Both the position numbers and the translations under genes were made by a program. The notes beneath the pieces were generated by a model that worked only from the letters and a program-made list of their open reading frames with translations, had not been told where the DNA came from and did not search any database. A stretch of DNA of 64,000 nt. Source: Methylotenera_A sp046598525. Its GTDB lineage: Bacteria; Pseudomonadota; Gammaproteobacteria; Burkholderiales; Methylophilaceae. The DNA is taken from assembly GCA_046598525.1 (NCBI GenBank), contig JBKJIJ010000007.1, positions 11,965 to 75,964 of the forward strand, given 5' to 3'. Below are positions 53,669-63,030 of this stretch, piece by piece (within the stretch, counting starts at the first letter, position 1; every line of letters starts with the position of its first letter).

Positions 53669-54292
53669 TTATTTTTTGGCAGGAATCATAAAAGGTTTAA
53701 GTAAAAGCGGCATCACAATAGCTTGCGATTCTTTTACAAGCACTTGTTTTTCAACAATTTCTTTTTCTTTAGCTAAAGCATAATGCCAGGCTTTTAGTGT
53801 GTAATTGCCATTGGGTAAATCGCGCAAAACTGCTTTGCCCAGTTTATTGGTTTTGGCAAAATAAGGCGTATCCACCACATGAATAAACGCCACCATATAA
53901 TCATGAATATTGCAGCCCAAAACAACAGTGCCGGCTTTATCAAACTTAACCGGGCTGGTGGGCACGCCAGAATAGAGTTTTAACTCAAATGTTTTGGCTG
54001 GCGAAAATGAATAAACATGATGCCTAACGCTATCAAAATTAGGAAAAGTAACATCGGTGCCAGCCTGCACCACGCTAACTAATGGATTAAATTGTTTACC
54101 GCGCTGCTCAATAATGGCATTGGCGGCGGGTATGCTGGATTTATTATCTGGCTCTGCGTAAACCACAGCGTTTTCAATGGGGGAACCTGTGGAATCAAGT
54201 ACGTCAATGCTTAGTTCAGCCGCTTGAATTTTCTGGCCAAAAATAACTAAAAATATACTAGCAATTACAAGGCATATGAACGGATTAGGCAT
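53669..54292 (-). CDS. Exported cupredoxin-like protein
   Basis: 207 residues with a signal peptide (hydrophobic 5-20, cleaved near AQAAEL/QAAEL). A copper-like site: H91-H92 (in SVRHHVYSF), C127, H130 and M133 (in GCNIHDYM), the ligand set of blue copper proteins. The last 70 residues have a carboxypeptidase-regulatory-like fold (LPNGNYTLKAWHYA). Such proteins are often labelled methylamine-utilisation proteins; that name is not supported here. The start ATG shares one base with the globin stop. Confidence 0.8.
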   Translation of the reverse strand: MPNPFICLVIASIFLVIFGQKIQAAELSIDVLDSTGSPIENAVVYAEPDNKSSIPAANAIIEQRGKQFNPLVSVVQAGTDVTFPNFDSVRHHVYSFSPAKTFELKLYSGVPTSPVKFDKAGTVVLGCNIHDYMVAFIHVVDTPYFAKTNKLGKAVLRDLPNGNYTLKAWHYALAKEKEIVEKQVLVKESQAIVMPLLLKPFMIPAKK

Positions 54293-54750
54293 TAGATAGG
54301 GGTCACAATATCGCGCTTCATGGGCGCTAAAATTTTTAATAACTCATTCTTTTCGCGTGTGTTCACGTATTTGTTCAGCGTATCTCTAAACATGCCTACA
54401 AATGCATCAAATTCGGCTTCAGTAATTTTGGCGTCTTTGTGCGAATTCAGCATGGTTTCACCCTCATACACACAAGGCCCGCCAGATAATTTGCAAAGTT
54501 GCGCCACAACACTTTCTTTTAATGCTTTCAGCTTAATGCCATCAAACGATCGCTTGGTGCTGGGCGCTGTTGCCACTTTGTCTATAAATTCATCGGTTAT
54601 TTTGGTCAACACAGGCAATCCGCCCATTCGCGTAAATAAGCTTTGTTGCGGGTTATTGGCTTGCGATTTTGGCAAATCATTTAAAGCAGTACAGCCAAGC
54701 AAGCTGCTTAAAATCAGCAATAAACTCAGCTTGATGATGAATCTTGTCAT
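54292..54750 (-). CDS. Group 1 truncated haemoglobin as a lipoprotein
   Basis: 152 residues. The lipobox LLGCTALN gives an acylated Cys at residue 20, so this globin is anchored in the periplasm. The 2-on-2 globin pattern is SLFTRMGGLPVLTKITDEFI and LCKLSGGPCVYEG, with the proximal His at 104 in NSHKDAKITEAEFDAFV. Truncated globins bind O2 or NO and are usually cytoplasmic. Stop and start of the cupredoxin gene overlap in TAATG, so the two are made together. A redox partnership is inference. Confidence 0.9.
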   Translation of the reverse strand: MTRFIIKLSLLLILSSLLGCTALNDLPKSQANNPQQSLFTRMGGLPVLTKITDEFIDKVATAPSTKRSFDGIKLKALKESVVAQLCKLSGGPCVYEGETMLNSHKDAKITEAEFDAFVGMFRDTLNKYVNTREKNELLKILAPMKRDIVTPI

Positions 54751-54933
54751 TCTTAAATCCCAATTTCTTATTTATTAAACCAAACTTACTAAAATAAGAG
54801 ATTGTTAAGTGAAGTTGGTTCATTTATTGCTTACCGGTTAAATATTCACATACAAATAGTTAACTTATTAAGCTAAATATACTCTATGTAAGCAATTCGC
54901 TCAAATCCATTTTTAAATAGTGTCACCAATTAC

Positions 54934-55812
54934 ATGTTAAAAAAATCGTTGCAACAGGCTTTACAACAGGCCTTTATCGTTTTACTTTTTACCGCCTTTT
55001 CTACCGCCATAATGGCCGGAGAGCGTTTACTGGCAACGGGTGGCGTGATGCAGATTGAAGGTTCGGCAGGTGGTGGCTTAACGCCTTGGGCCTTAATTGC
55101 TGGCTATGGCACGCGCGAGCAAACTGGCCTTTCTTCGTTTTACACCTATGCAAAAACCAATGGCGGATTTGACATGAAATTAGGTGGCGTTGCGGTGGGT
55201 TTCAACAATCGCGTTGAAATTTCGTACAGCCAACAACGTTTTGGCATAAGCGATACGGTACCAAATGAACAAATTCACATGCATACCGTGGGCGCAAAAG
55301 TGCGCTTATTGGGCGATGCCGTTTACGATCAAGACACATGGGTGCCACAAGTTTCGGCTGGCATGCAAATTAAACATAATGCCGATTTTGACAAAGTGCC
55401 CAAAGCCTTAGGTGCCGAAAGCGCAAACGGCGTCGATTTTTATGTATCGGCCACCAAGCTTTATTTAGGCGCTGTTGCTGGCCGAAATTTATTACTGAAT
55501 GCCACATTGCAAGCCACTAAAGCCAATCAATTTGGTTTATTGGGTTTTGGTGGCGATAACAATAATAAATACCAATTGCAACCTGCCGCATCAGCCGCCT
55601 TAATGTTAACCGACAACTTATTAATTGGCGCCGAATACCGCGCGCGCCCTAATAATTTAAGCGTGTTTAAAGAAGATGACGCGAAAGACGTTTTTATTGC
55701 TTGGTTTCCTGCTAAATATCTGTCGCTAACGGCCGCCTATGTGGATTTAGGTAATATTGCTGATAAAGACAATCAAAGTGCTTGGTATCTTTCTGGGCAA
55801 TTATCTTATTAA
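54934..55812 (+). CDS. DUF3034 outer-membrane family protein
   Basis: 292 residues with a signal peptide (residues 1-28, ending TAIMAGERLL). The body reads as repeated amphipathic beta strands (VAVGFNNRVEISYSQQRFG, GAEYRARPNNLSV) and ends in a strand with terminal Tyr (AWYLSGQLSY), which suits an outer-membrane barrel. The DUF3034 start is ATGGVMQIEGSAGGGLTPWA. Divergent from the globin with 183 bases between, a pairing I believe occurs in other betaproteobacteria. Function unknown. Confidence 0.85.
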   Translation: MLKKSLQQALQQAFIVLLFTAFSTAIMAGERLLATGGVMQIEGSAGGGLTPWALIAGYGTREQTGLSSFYTYAKTNGGFDMKLGGVAVGFNNRVEISYSQQRFGISDTVPNEQIHMHTVGAKVRLLGDAVYDQDTWVPQVSAGMQIKHNADFDKVPKALGAESANGVDFYVSATKLYLGAVAGRNLLLNATLQATKANQFGLLGFGGDNNNKYQLQPAASAALMLTDNLLIGAEYRARPNNLSVFKEDDAKDVFIAWFPAKYLSLTAAYVDLGNIADKDNQSAWYLSGQLSY

Positions 55813-55815
55813 AAA

Positions 55816-58800
55816 TTAATGATTAAAACTCGGCTTACTTTTTCGATAAGCCAATTGATACAACATTGGCAAAACAAATATCGTTAATAATGTTGATGAC
55901 CATATTCCACCAATCACCACCGTTGCCAGTGGGCGCTGCACTTCGGCACCAGTGCCAGTGGCAATCGCCATTGGAATAAAACCCAGTGAAGCCACTAAAG
56001 CGGTAATTAAAATCGGCCTTAAGCGGCTTAAGCTGCCTCCTTCAATCGCCGCATTTAATGGCTTACCTTCTGCTAATAATTGACGAATAAAGCTAATCAT
56101 CACTAATCCGTTTAATACCGCCACCCCAGACAAAGCAATAAAACCAACGCCTGCCGAAATAGATAGCGGAATATCCCTTAACCACAGCATTAAAACGCCA
56201 CCGGTTAATGCAAACGGAATGCCGGTAAATACAATTAAGCCGTCTTTAAAATTATTAAACATGGCGTAAAGCAAAATAAACACAATCAACAATGCCAAAG
56301 GCACCACAATTTTTAGCCGATTAGTGGCCGATTGCAGCTGCTCGAAAGTGCCGCCCCAATTAACCCAATAGCCGGCTGGAATCGTGATTTCATCGCTAAT
56401 GCGCTGTTGTGCTTCGGCCACAAAAGAGCCAATATCCCTATCGCGCACATTGGCGGTAACCACTACGCGGCGCTTGCCATTTTCGCGACTAAACTGATTA
56501 GCGCCTGCGGCAAGATCTATTGTCGCCACCTCGCCTAACTGCAAATAAACCGGTGGCTCACTATTGCCAGAAATTTTAATCGGCAGGCGTTTAAAGGCTT
56601 CAATATCCACTTTGGCTTCATCAAGCAAGCGCACCACCACATCAAATCGTCTGTCGCCATCAAACAAAATACCTGCTTCACGGCCATTCATCGCAATAGA
56701 TATAGCCTCTTGCACATCGGCCATATTAACGCCCAATCGGCTAATTTTTTGGCGGTCTATATTCACCGTTAAAATCGGCAAGCCAGTGGTTTGCTCTACT
56801 TTTACGTCTTCGCCACCTTGCACGCTGGATAATATGCTTGAAATTTGTTTAGCCGTGTTATCCATTATCGCCATATCATCGCCAAATACTTTTACCGCCA
56901 CATCGCTGCGTACGCCAGATATCAGCTCATTAAAGCGCATTTGAATCGGCTGGGTAAATTCATAATTATTGCCCGGCACATCCGCCACGGCGGCTTGTAT
57001 TTGGCTAACCAAATCACTTTTATTTAAGCTGGGGTTTGGCCATTGTGCTGGCGGTTTTAGCATTATAAAATTATCGGCCACACTTGGCGGCACTGGGTCG
57101 GTGGCGATTTCGGCCGTGCCAATTTTGGCAAATACGCGCTCAACTTGTGGAAATTGTTTAATCACATATTCCAACTCTTTTTGCATTTCTACCGCTTGTG
57201 TCAGACTGGTGCCAGGAATGCGCAAGGCATGCATGGCAATATCGCCCTCATTCAAGCTAGGCACAAATTCGCTGCCCATGCGGCTAGCCAATAAAGCGCT
57301 TAAAACTACCGATACAAGCGCAATGGTTAGCACAATGGCTTTATTTAACATGGCCCATTGCAAGCTGGGAATATAGCCTTTTTTAACCCATTTAATCAGC
57401 GGTTGTTCTGTTTCACTAACTTTGCCATTTACAAACAAAGCAACCGCGGCGGGGATAAACGTCACCGAAAGCAACATAGCGCCTACCAGCGCAACTACCA
57501 CTGTAAAGGCCATTGGGTGAAACATTTTTCCTTCAATTCCGCTGAGTGCAAATATGGGCAGATACACCGCAATAATAATCAGCTGGCCATAAATCAGCGG
57601 TTTTCTGGCTTCTTGTGCGGCTGTAAATACTTCCGAAAAGCGTTCTGCTTTAGTTAATGGTCGGCCTAAATTTGTTTGCGCATGGGCTAATCGTCGCATA
57701 CAGTTTTCTACAATCACCACAGCACCATCAATAATAATGCCAAAATCCAGCGCGCCTAAGCTCATTAAATTGGCACTCACTTTGCCAGTGATCATGCCGG
57801 TAAAGGTAAATAACATGGCTAACGGAATCACTAACATGGTGATTAATGCCGCGCGAATATTGCCTAAAAAGATAAATAACACCGCAATAACCAACAAGGC
57901 GCCTTCAAGCAAATTGGTTTTTACTGTGTTAATGGCTTTATCAATCAAAATTGTGCGGTTATAAACCGTGTTGGCCACAATTCCTTTGGGCAAGCTTGTG
58001 TTAATTTGCGCTAATTGTTTTTCTACCGCGGCAGAAACGGTGCGGCTATTTTCGCCAGTGAGCATAAATACAGTGCCTAATACCACTTCTTTGCCGTTCT
58101 CTGTTGCCGCGCCACTGCGCGATTCATGGCCAATCACCACATCGGCAACGTCTTTAATCCTAATTGGTACGCCATTTTTAGCCGTGATGACAATATTGGC
58201 AATATCATCCATATTGCTCACTTGGCCAGGCACGCGAATCAAATATTGCTCACCTGATTTTTCAATGTAACCCGCGCCAACATTGGCGTTATTCTTTTCT
58301 AGCGCGTCTACTACATCGTTTAAAGATAAACCCATCGCCACTAGCTGATCAATTTTGGGTGCAATTTGGTATTGCTTTACATAGCCACCAACCGTATTAA
58401 TTTCGTTAACGCCGGGCACATTGCGCAATTGCGGTTTAATAATCCAATCTTGAATTTCGCGCAAATCCATTGGGCTGTAAGGCGTGCCATCGGCTTTTAA
58501 AGCGCCCTCTTTTGCTTCCACTGTCCACATAAAAATCTCACCCAAGCCAGTCGATGTTGGCCCCATTTCAGGCGTTATGCCTGCTGGCAGCTTTTCTTTG
58601 GCTTGGCTAATGCGCTCATTAACCAATTGGCGCGCAAAATAAATATCCGTGCCTTCTGCAAAAACCACGGTTACTTGCGATAAACCGTAGCGTGACGCTG
58701 AGCGCGTTTGCTCTAACTTTGGCATGCCCGCCATCAATGTTTCAATCGGGTAGGTAATGCGCTGCTCAACTTCAAGCGGCGCGTAACCGGGCGCCGTGGT

Positions 58801-58950
58801 GTTAATTTGCACTTGCACATTGGTAATATCCGGCACAGCATCAATCGGTAACTGCTGATAACTAAATACGCCCAGCACCGCCATACCCATCGCCAGTAGC
58901 ATCACCAGCCAACGTTGATCAATCGAAAATCGAATCAGCTTTTCAAACAT
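55816..58950 (-). CDS. czcA: Heavy-metal RND exporter, CzcA family
   Basis: 1044 residues with 12 membrane segments. The HME-RND signature is in TM4: ALDFGIIIDGAVVIVENC, with the two Asp and one Glu that CzcA uses for Co/Zn/Cd. Beginning MFEKLIRFSIDQRWLVMLLA and RITYPIETLMAGMPKLEQTR are also typical. The pump expels Zn2+, Co2+ or Cd2+; Cu/Ag-type CusA has a different TM4 pattern. Last gene of the czcI-like, czcC, czcB, czcA operon. Confidence 0.93.
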   Translation of the reverse strand: MFEKLIRFSIDQRWLVMLLAMGMAVLGVFSYQQLPIDAVPDITNVQVQINTTAPGYAPLEVEQRITYPIETLMAGMPKLEQTRSASRYGLSQVTVVFAEGTDIYFARQLVNERISQAKEKLPAGITPEMGPTSTGLGEIFMWTVEAKEGALKADGTPYSPMDLREIQDWIIKPQLRNVPGVNEINTVGGYVKQYQIAPKIDQLVAMGLSLNDVVDALEKNNANVGAGYIEKSGEQYLIRVPGQVSNMDDIANIVITAKNGVPIRIKDVADVVIGHESRSGAATENGKEVVLGTVFMLTGENSRTVSAAVEKQLAQINTSLPKGIVANTVYNRTILIDKAINTVKTNLLEGALLVIAVLFIFLGNIRAALITMLVIPLAMLFTFTGMITGKVSANLMSLGALDFGIIIDGAVVIVENCMRRLAHAQTNLGRPLTKAERFSEVFTAAQEARKPLIYGQLIIIAVYLPIFALSGIEGKMFHPMAFTVVVALVGAMLLSVTFIPAAVALFVNGKVSETEQPLIKWVKKGYIPSLQWAMLNKAIVLTIALVSVVLSALLASRMGSEFVPSLNEGDIAMHALRIPGTSLTQAVEMQKELEYVIKQFPQVERVFAKIGTAEIATDPVPPSVADNFIMLKPPAQWPNPSLNKSDLVSQIQAAVADVPGNNYEFTQPIQMRFNELISGVRSDVAVKVFGDDMAIMDNTAKQISSILSSVQGGEDVKVEQTTGLPILTVNIDRQKISRLGVNMADVQEAISIAMNGREAGILFDGDRRFDVVVRLLDEAKVDIEAFKRLPIKISGNSEPPVYLQLGEVATIDLAAGANQFSRENGKRRVVVTANVRDRDIGSFVAEAQQRISDEITIPAGYWVNWGGTFEQLQSATNRLKIVVPLALLIVFILLYAMFNNFKDGLIVFTGIPFALTGGVLMLWLRDIPLSISAGVGFIALSGVAVLNGLVMISFIRQLLAEGKPLNAAIEGGSLSRLRPILITALVASLGFIPMAIATGTGAEVQRPLATVVIGGIWSSTLLTIFVLPMLYQLAYRKSKPSFNH

Positions 58951-58982
58951 AACGGTGCTCCTTAATCCTTGTCGTTATTGGC

Positions 58983-60626
58983 TTAGTGGTCATGCGTAGC
59001 GCCCGCTTTACCAATATCGGCCTTAATTAAGAAGCTATTACCCGCTGCATATTTATCGCCTATATTTATGCCTTTTAACACTTCTACATGCAAATCATCA
59101 CGGCGGCCTAATTGCAAGGGCCTAGCCTCAAAGTATTCGCCATAGCGCCCAAATACCACCGTCCAATCACGCAAGGTTTGTAGGCCATCAATAGATAGCG
59201 CCAGCGGCACCGTTACTTCGTCTGATGTTAATTCAATGTTCACAGGCAAGCCCGGCAACCATGTTCTGTTTGGATTATTTAACACCACGCGTGCCATGGC
59301 AGCGCGCGATTGCGCACCAACCAATGCGCCAACATATGAAATTGTGCCTAACGATTGCGCCTCAAAAGCGGCGGCTTTAACGGTGACTTTTTGGCCTGTT
59401 TTAACCAAGTTAATGTCTTTGGCATAAATCGCCATTTCTACCCAAACCGTGGATAAATCCGCCACTTCAAAAATACTATCCACTTCTGAAATGACTTGCC
59501 CTTGGCTAATTTGTTTATTGGTTACCACGCCATCAATCGGTGAGCGAATAGCGTAACGCGTTTGGGCTTGGCCAGATTGGCCTAAGCCAGAAGCGCCAAT
59601 CGCACCCAACTTTTGCTGAATTCGGCTTGCTTCAATTTCAGCCAGTTGCAAATCATTCTGCGCTTGTAAGTAATCTTGCTGCGCTGAAATTTTCTCTTCC
59701 CAAAGTTGCTTTTCACGCACATAGCTTGTGCGCGCTAAATTTACCTTTTTTTGCGCCGCTAATAAATCACTGCGCATATCGCCAATTTGTTGGCTAGAAA
59801 TGGTAGCCAGCACTTGCCCCTTGCGCACTTTATCGCCCGCATTCGCGCTAACAGATTCCACAATACCCGCCAAGCGCGGCACAATATGCACACTTTTATC
59901 GGCATTTAGCTTCACTTCGCCTTGTAAATTCAGCACGCTTTTAATTTTCGCAGGGCCAGCAGTTAGCACCTCAATGCTGTTTAATAGCAATTGTTTATCG
60001 GTCATGCTCACCCTTGCCTCTACTTGATCATAGGCAAATTGGTAACTTTTAGCATTGTGCTTTGCAACAATGCTCACTTCAAAAGAATGCGGCTCTTCAA
60101 TCACCGCATTGCCTTTTAAATAATCATTTTCTGGCGCAAATTTAATCACTTGTGTTTCAGCACCCAATCGCTTCAAATCAATCGTTACCGCAGAGCCAGC
60201 AGGATCTAATGCCTGCCCATTTTGGTAGGTATAAATCCTAAATTCTGGCGCTATATTTTGCTCAAAAATGGTGACTTCTAAGCCAAAACCATCTTGCGTA
60301 AATAGCTTACCGCCATGCGGGCCTTTTGTTGTCTCTTGCGCTTGTGCGGGGTGATCATGGCCAATATGCGGCTCTTCCGTGGTATCAGTCGCTAAGGGTA
60401 AATGGTCGCTGTCATGGTTATGACCAGCCTCACCATGTAGCGGACGTTTGTCTGTTTGAGCGTCTATTTTTTCTTCTGTATGACCTGCATGAGCATCTTC
60501 AGATTGCTTGGGTTTTTCTGATTTTAAAATAGCCACACCTAATAAAATACCAATTATCACAATGGCAATAATCAGCATAATTTGCTTACTTTTTTTGTTG
60601 GCTTGGGGCGTATTATTCATTGGCAT
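58983..60626 (-). CDS. czcB: Heavy-metal exporter membrane-fusion protein, CzcB family
   Basis: 547 residues. An N-terminal membrane anchor (about residues 15-32) is followed by a His-rich periplasmic stretch (EDAHAGHTEEK, HGEAGHNHDSDH, HIGHDHPAQAQ) and the YbhG/HlyD-like lipoyl and barrel domains (LNADKSVHIVPRLAGIVESV, AIRSPIDGVVTNKQISQGQV). The long His-rich leader may load metal. It overlaps czcC by 14 bases. Confidence 0.92.
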   Translation of the reverse strand: MPMNNTPQANKKSKQIMLIIAIVIIGILLGVAILKSEKPKQSEDAHAGHTEEKIDAQTDKRPLHGEAGHNHDSDHLPLATDTTEEPHIGHDHPAQAQETTKGPHGGKLFTQDGFGLEVTIFEQNIAPEFRIYTYQNGQALDPAGSAVTIDLKRLGAETQVIKFAPENDYLKGNAVIEEPHSFEVSIVAKHNAKSYQFAYDQVEARVSMTDKQLLLNSIEVLTAGPAKIKSVLNLQGEVKLNADKSVHIVPRLAGIVESVSANAGDKVRKGQVLATISSQQIGDMRSDLLAAQKKVNLARTSYVREKQLWEEKISAQQDYLQAQNDLQLAEIEASRIQQKLGAIGASGLGQSGQAQTRYAIRSPIDGVVTNKQISQGQVISEVDSIFEVADLSTVWVEMAIYAKDINLVKTGQKVTVKAAAFEAQSLGTISYVGALVGAQSRAAMARVVLNNPNRTWLPGLPVNIELTSDEVTVPLALSIDGLQTLRDWTVVFGRYGEYFEARPLQLGRRDDLHVEVLKGINIGDKYAAGNSFLIKADIGKAGATHDH

Positions 60627-61917
60627 GGTTGGCTCCTAATGCTGGCTGGCTTGGCGGTGAATGCACAACCACGTCACCCAAAATGCGTTCTATTTCGGCA
60701 ACCGCTTGGTGTGCTTCCAGCAGTGCTTGTGTGTATTGAGATTTGGCTTGAAACAAGGTGCGCTGCGCATCTAGCACATCTAAAAAGCTAAATTTACCGG
60801 CGCTAAAGCCTATATTGGCGGCGTTAAACGCACTTTGCGCGCCGGGTAATATTTCGTTGCGTAATAATTCAGATGTTTGTCTGGCCGAATTCAAGCGCTC
60901 ATACTGCGTTGCAAGTTGCGCTTCTAACTGCGCCCTTACAGCAAGCAATTCATCTTGCGCCTTATACTCACGGCCAATTGCCTCTTGTAAATTGCCTTGA
61001 TTGCGGTCAAAAATAGGAATCGGCACAGATAAACCCAGCAAGGCTTGATTGATTCCGCCAAGCTCTTGATTATTAACCACGCCAGCGCTAATGGTGATAT
61101 TGGGCGTCGATTTGCTGCGCTCTATTTTAGTTAAAGCGCCGCGGCTACTAATCTCTAATTGGGCCAGCCTAATCGCTGGGGCGTTTGCTAATAAAGCCGA
61201 TAAATCAGCCAAACTTGCGACTTGTGGAATATTGTCTACATCCCCTTGCGCACGCTCAAATAGCGCTAAAGGGTTGCCCCATAACGCACTCAAGCGTTTT
61301 CGGGCGCTATTTAATTGGCTTGTCGATTGATTAAATTCTATTTTGGCAGTGGATTGCTCAATTTTAGATTTAGTTTCTTCAACAGGTGAGCTTTTGCCCG
61401 CTTTAACCTGTTTTGCAGAAGCATCTAAAGCTAAATTGGCCACATCAAGCGATGATTGGCTTAACGTTACGCGCGCCTGAGCCGCTAACAGCTCATAAAA
61501 AGCCGAAACTACATTGGCATGAATTTCTGCTTTTTTGCTATCAAGCTCCGCGCTAGATTTTTGGTATAAAGAATCGGCAGCCTCAATCCTAGCTTCACGC
61601 TTATTGCCCAGCTCAATCTCTTGATTTAACTGCAAATAAATTTGCCGGTTATCGCTACGCGTGTCTTGTATTGATGTAGAAATAGACGGGTTTGGACGCG
61701 CGGCGGCCTGCGTTTTAGCGCCCTCAATTGCCTGACGCTCCCGCTCGGCCACCGCAATAGATGGATTAGCGCGCAAGGCATAACCCAATGCAGCATCCAG
61801 CGTTAGCGGGCTGGTAGATTCAGCCAACTCGGCGCCATTGGCTACTTGGCAAAATGCAAGCATCAGCAGCAAAGCAAAATTAAGCCGCTTTAAAAAATAT
61901 CTTAATGTGAATAGCAA
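60613..61917 (-). CDS. czcC: Heavy-metal exporter outer-membrane channel, CzcC family
   Basis: 434 residues, TolC superfamily. Signal peptide (hydrophobic residues 12-27, cleaved near GAEL). Helical repeats: LDAALGYALRANPSIAVAER, ASLADLSALLANAPAIRLAQ, LLGLSVPIPIFDRNQGNLQE. First structural gene of the pump, 80 bases downstream of the small His-rich gene. Confidence 0.92.
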   Translation of the reverse strand: MLFTLRYFLKRLNFALLLMLAFCQVANGAELAESTSPLTLDAALGYALRANPSIAVAERERQAIEGAKTQAAARPNPSISTSIQDTRSDNRQIYLQLNQEIELGNKREARIEAADSLYQKSSAELDSKKAEIHANVVSAFYELLAAQARVTLSQSSLDVANLALDASAKQVKAGKSSPVEETKSKIEQSTAKIEFNQSTSQLNSARKRLSALWGNPLALFERAQGDVDNIPQVASLADLSALLANAPAIRLAQLEISSRGALTKIERSKSTPNITISAGVVNNQELGGINQALLGLSVPIPIFDRNQGNLQEAIGREYKAQDELLAVRAQLEAQLATQYERLNSARQTSELLRNEILPGAQSAFNAANIGFSAGKFSFLDVLDAQRTLFQAKSQYTQALLEAHQAVAEIERILGDVVVHSPPSQPALGANHANE

Positions 61918-61997
61918 AACGCTCTCCCAAATCTAATACAAATCAGATAGCCATGCGCATAGCAAAAGCCATGCTTAAAGCTATCTACGAATTGAGA

Positions 61998-62402
61998 TTA
62001 GCGTTGCGGGGGAGCGCGCGAGGCAGGAAGCCGTCGCTTAAAAGATTGTTTGGGTTTTAACAGAAATGCACGATTAAATTTTTGCGGTGAACGTAACGCT
62101 AAAACCAAACAAAAAGAGAATACAAGCAGAAATGCATGCACTAAAAACAAGCTATCGGCATCTTGTTTAATACTAGAATCCACCGAAACCGTGTGTGAAA
62201 CGTGCGCAACATTGGATAACGCATGGTCAGCCATGTGCTCAAAACTATGCGCTTCCTCATGCTCACTACCAACATGCAAACCAGTATGCTGAATAGGATG
62301 ATCCGCATCAACATGGGCGTGAATAAACGGTTGCAAAGCCTGCAAAACGGCAAAGCAAATAGCCACCATTAACCTAACCCAATTTGTATTACCTAATTTC
62401 AT
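61998..62402 (-). CDS. Small His-rich membrane protein, CzcI-like
   Basis: 134 residues with a signal-like segment (about 10-28), His- and acid-rich periplasmic stretch (HAHVDADHPIQHTG, HVGSEHEEAHSFEHMADHA) and a second hydrophobic segment (about 86-104). The end RRLPASRAPPQR resembles the tail of CzcI/DUF2946-type proteins, which precede czcC in Cupriavidus. I infer a metal-sensing or metal-buffering role for the exporter; no regulator is visible beside it. Confidence 0.7.
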   Translation of the reverse strand: MKLGNTNWVRLMVAICFAVLQALQPFIHAHVDADHPIQHTGLHVGSEHEEAHSFEHMADHALSNVAHVSHTVSVDSSIKQDADSLFLVHAFLLVFSFCLVLALRSPQKFNRAFLLKPKQSFKRRLPASRAPPQR

Positions 62403-62580
62403 GCATTCAATTTATCAAACTTTTGCTTTAAGTACAATTTATGATTGAAAAAAGCGCGATGACAAATCGCCTTTTAACTAAATAAAAAAATAATTTCTCT
62501 TTGGTAAATCTTACAATCTGCAACAATTTGGCAAACTGCAATCATTTAAAAATTAAAAACCCTAAAGTATTCAAACAATA

Positions 62581-62606
62581 AAAAACCACCGCAAGGGTGG
62601 TTTTTT
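62581..62606. terminator. Rho-independent terminator beside the tRNA remnant
   Basis: A 10-bp stem AAAAACCACC (62581-62590) with GGTGGTTTTT (62596-62605) and a 5-base loop. Read on the minus strand it comes right after the tRNA 3'-end remnant (62614-62635), which is the normal position of a tRNA terminator. On the plus strand it has T6 as well. Confidence 0.85.
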
Positions 62607-62613
62607 ACTTTTT

Positions 62614-62635
62614 TGGTGCTGGGGTCAATCGAACA
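62614..62635 (-). other. tRNA 3'-end remnant, candidate attachment site
   Basis: On the minus strand TGTTCGATTGACCCCAGCAC followed by CA reads as the T-loop (TTCGATT), the 3' side of an acceptor stem (CCCCAGC), a discriminator A and CCA, followed closely by a terminator. The 5' side of the T-stem does not pair, and no tRNA body follows. This is the shape left when an element integrates into a tRNA gene and duplicates the 3' end. I infer that DNA to the right (62640 onwards) may belong to an integrated element. Confidence 0.5.
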
Positions 62636-63030
62636 ATCTGTTGCAAGCCTTTAATTTAAACATTATTTAAATTATAAAAAGTGCTTGTACCCACAAACGT
62701 ACCCAATAAATCAATCTCTACTATTAAAAAAAATGACATTAAATAATTTTTTAGCCAGTTTCAAAAAATTCTTTTCAAGTTTCTAATTATTTAAAAAAAT
62801 CTTTTAAAGATAGATGATAAAAATTAAATAGTTTTTATTTTTAAACGTACTTAAATTCATGCTTGTGATGATGAACTATTGTAAGCATGTATTATGTTCA
62901 GAAACCTTCTTGGCCCGAATGGGCTATTGTTGTAATAATTCCTTAACGTATTATCGGAAATGTCAAATTTAGTTATTTAATAAATAAGTTCTAGCAGGTT
63001 CCGTTTTTAAATTTTCATAAAGGAAATATC

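Larger units (their letters stand above)
62403..63030. other. 628-base region without a gene: possible island junction
   Basis: AT-rich. It holds the terminator at 62581-62606, the tRNA-like remnant at 62614-62635, two direct repeats GTACCCA at 62687-62693 and 62699-62705 (12 bases apart), a palindrome GCCC-GAAT-GGGC at 62913-62924, and the ribosome site AAGGAAA before the PEP-CTERM gene. I find no open frame with coding features. Confidence 0.6.

Noticed and set aside
54320..54778. 152-codon open frame on the plus strand opposite the globin gene
   Set aside because: The minus-strand frame has a lipobox and globin motifs; the plus frame has no recognisable features and is a shadow.
62614..62700. 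A complete tRNA gene on the minus strand
   Set aside because: Only the T-loop, acceptor 3' side and CCA can be read; no T-stem pairing, anticodon arm or D arm is found.
62905..62935. Sigma-54 promoter upstream of the PEP-CTERM gene
   Set aside because: TGGCCCG is present, but the GC element is one base too close and TTGC is missing.
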